Shown here piece after piece: positions 43,381 to 43,451 of a stretch of DNA of 43,451 nt (positions are counted from its first letter, which is position 1; every line of letters begins with the position of its first letter). The notes beneath the pieces were generated by a model. It had not been told where the DNA came from. It was given only the letters and a program-made list of their open reading frames with translations, and searched no databases. The stretch is from Paenibacillaceae bacterium. GTDB taxonomy: Bacteria; Bacillota; Clostridia; Lachnospirales; Lachnospiraceae. The translations under genes and the position numbers were made by a program. The stretch spans positions 1-43,451 of the forward strand of contig SVDS01000024.1 of NCBI GenBank assembly GCA_015057715.1, written 5' to 3'.

Positions 43381-43451
43381 ATGTCTTGTAGATGTGAATT
43401 GTATTATAAAGGGCTTTTTCAATCCTTTATAACATATCATATGTGATTAGT

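Overview
The window looks like a chromosomal segment of an anaerobic, spore-forming Firmicute of the Clostridia, most likely Lachnospiraceae (Clostridium cluster XIVa / Lacrimispora-like). The evidence is two T-box leaders, a single-chain pyruvate:ferredoxin oxidoreductase, consistent AGGAGG ribosome binding sites, TTGACA-17-TATAAT promoters, several small Cys/Gly-rich or collagen-like surface proteins of the spore-coat/exosporium type, and moderate A+T content. The species call is inference; no rRNA is present. I saw no tRNA gene, CRISPR array or prophage.

Layout. 1-726 is the end of a GH127 glycosidase. 771-3863 (minus) is a tryptophan ABC importer whose leader is a T-box with a UGG (Trp) specifier. 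A small cysteine hydrolase (3943-4455) separates it from a minus-strand aromatic amino acid operon aroF-tyrA-aroA (4517-7916), so Trp uptake and the shikimate/Tyr pathway sit side by side. 8322-12745 is a translationally coupled three-gene cassette: an unrecognised 812-residue protein, a GNAT_C-type acyltransferase-like protein and a BadF/GlcNAc-kinase-like protein. It is the least understood functional unit here. 12942-18892 holds an EF-G paralogue, a CPBP membrane protease and leuS behind a Leu(CUG) T-box.

18963-20401 is a cluster of small unknown proteins: two minus-strand proteins sharing a C-terminal motif, a 50-residue plus-strand protein firing divergently from a 22-bp perfect palindrome, and a Cys/Gly-rich two-unit membrane-like protein. 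20556-30788 carries housekeeping genes: an AlaX editing protein, an AI-2E-family transporter, hemB, a PHP phosphoesterase, a VanW-family wall protein and PFOR. 30982-35927 has a DUF4397-like duplicated-domain protein, a YtrA-type GntR/ABC operon and a coiled-coil zinc-ribbon protein.

36148-43339 is envelope-related: an LTA-synthase-type sulfatase, then an IS200-type insertion with an RBS-sequestering hairpin and a dense array of seven small hairpins, a DUF362 ferredoxin-like protein, cardiolipin synthase and a BclA-like collagen-repeat protein. Two Cys/Gly-rich surface-type genes (20147-20401 and 41798-43339) share a CATACANNTA element exactly 31 nt before the start codon, which suggests co-regulation, possibly in sporulation.

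Limits: family names come from recognising motifs by eye, without searches. Promoter, terminator and operator calls rest on consensus matching and hand-checked base pairing.
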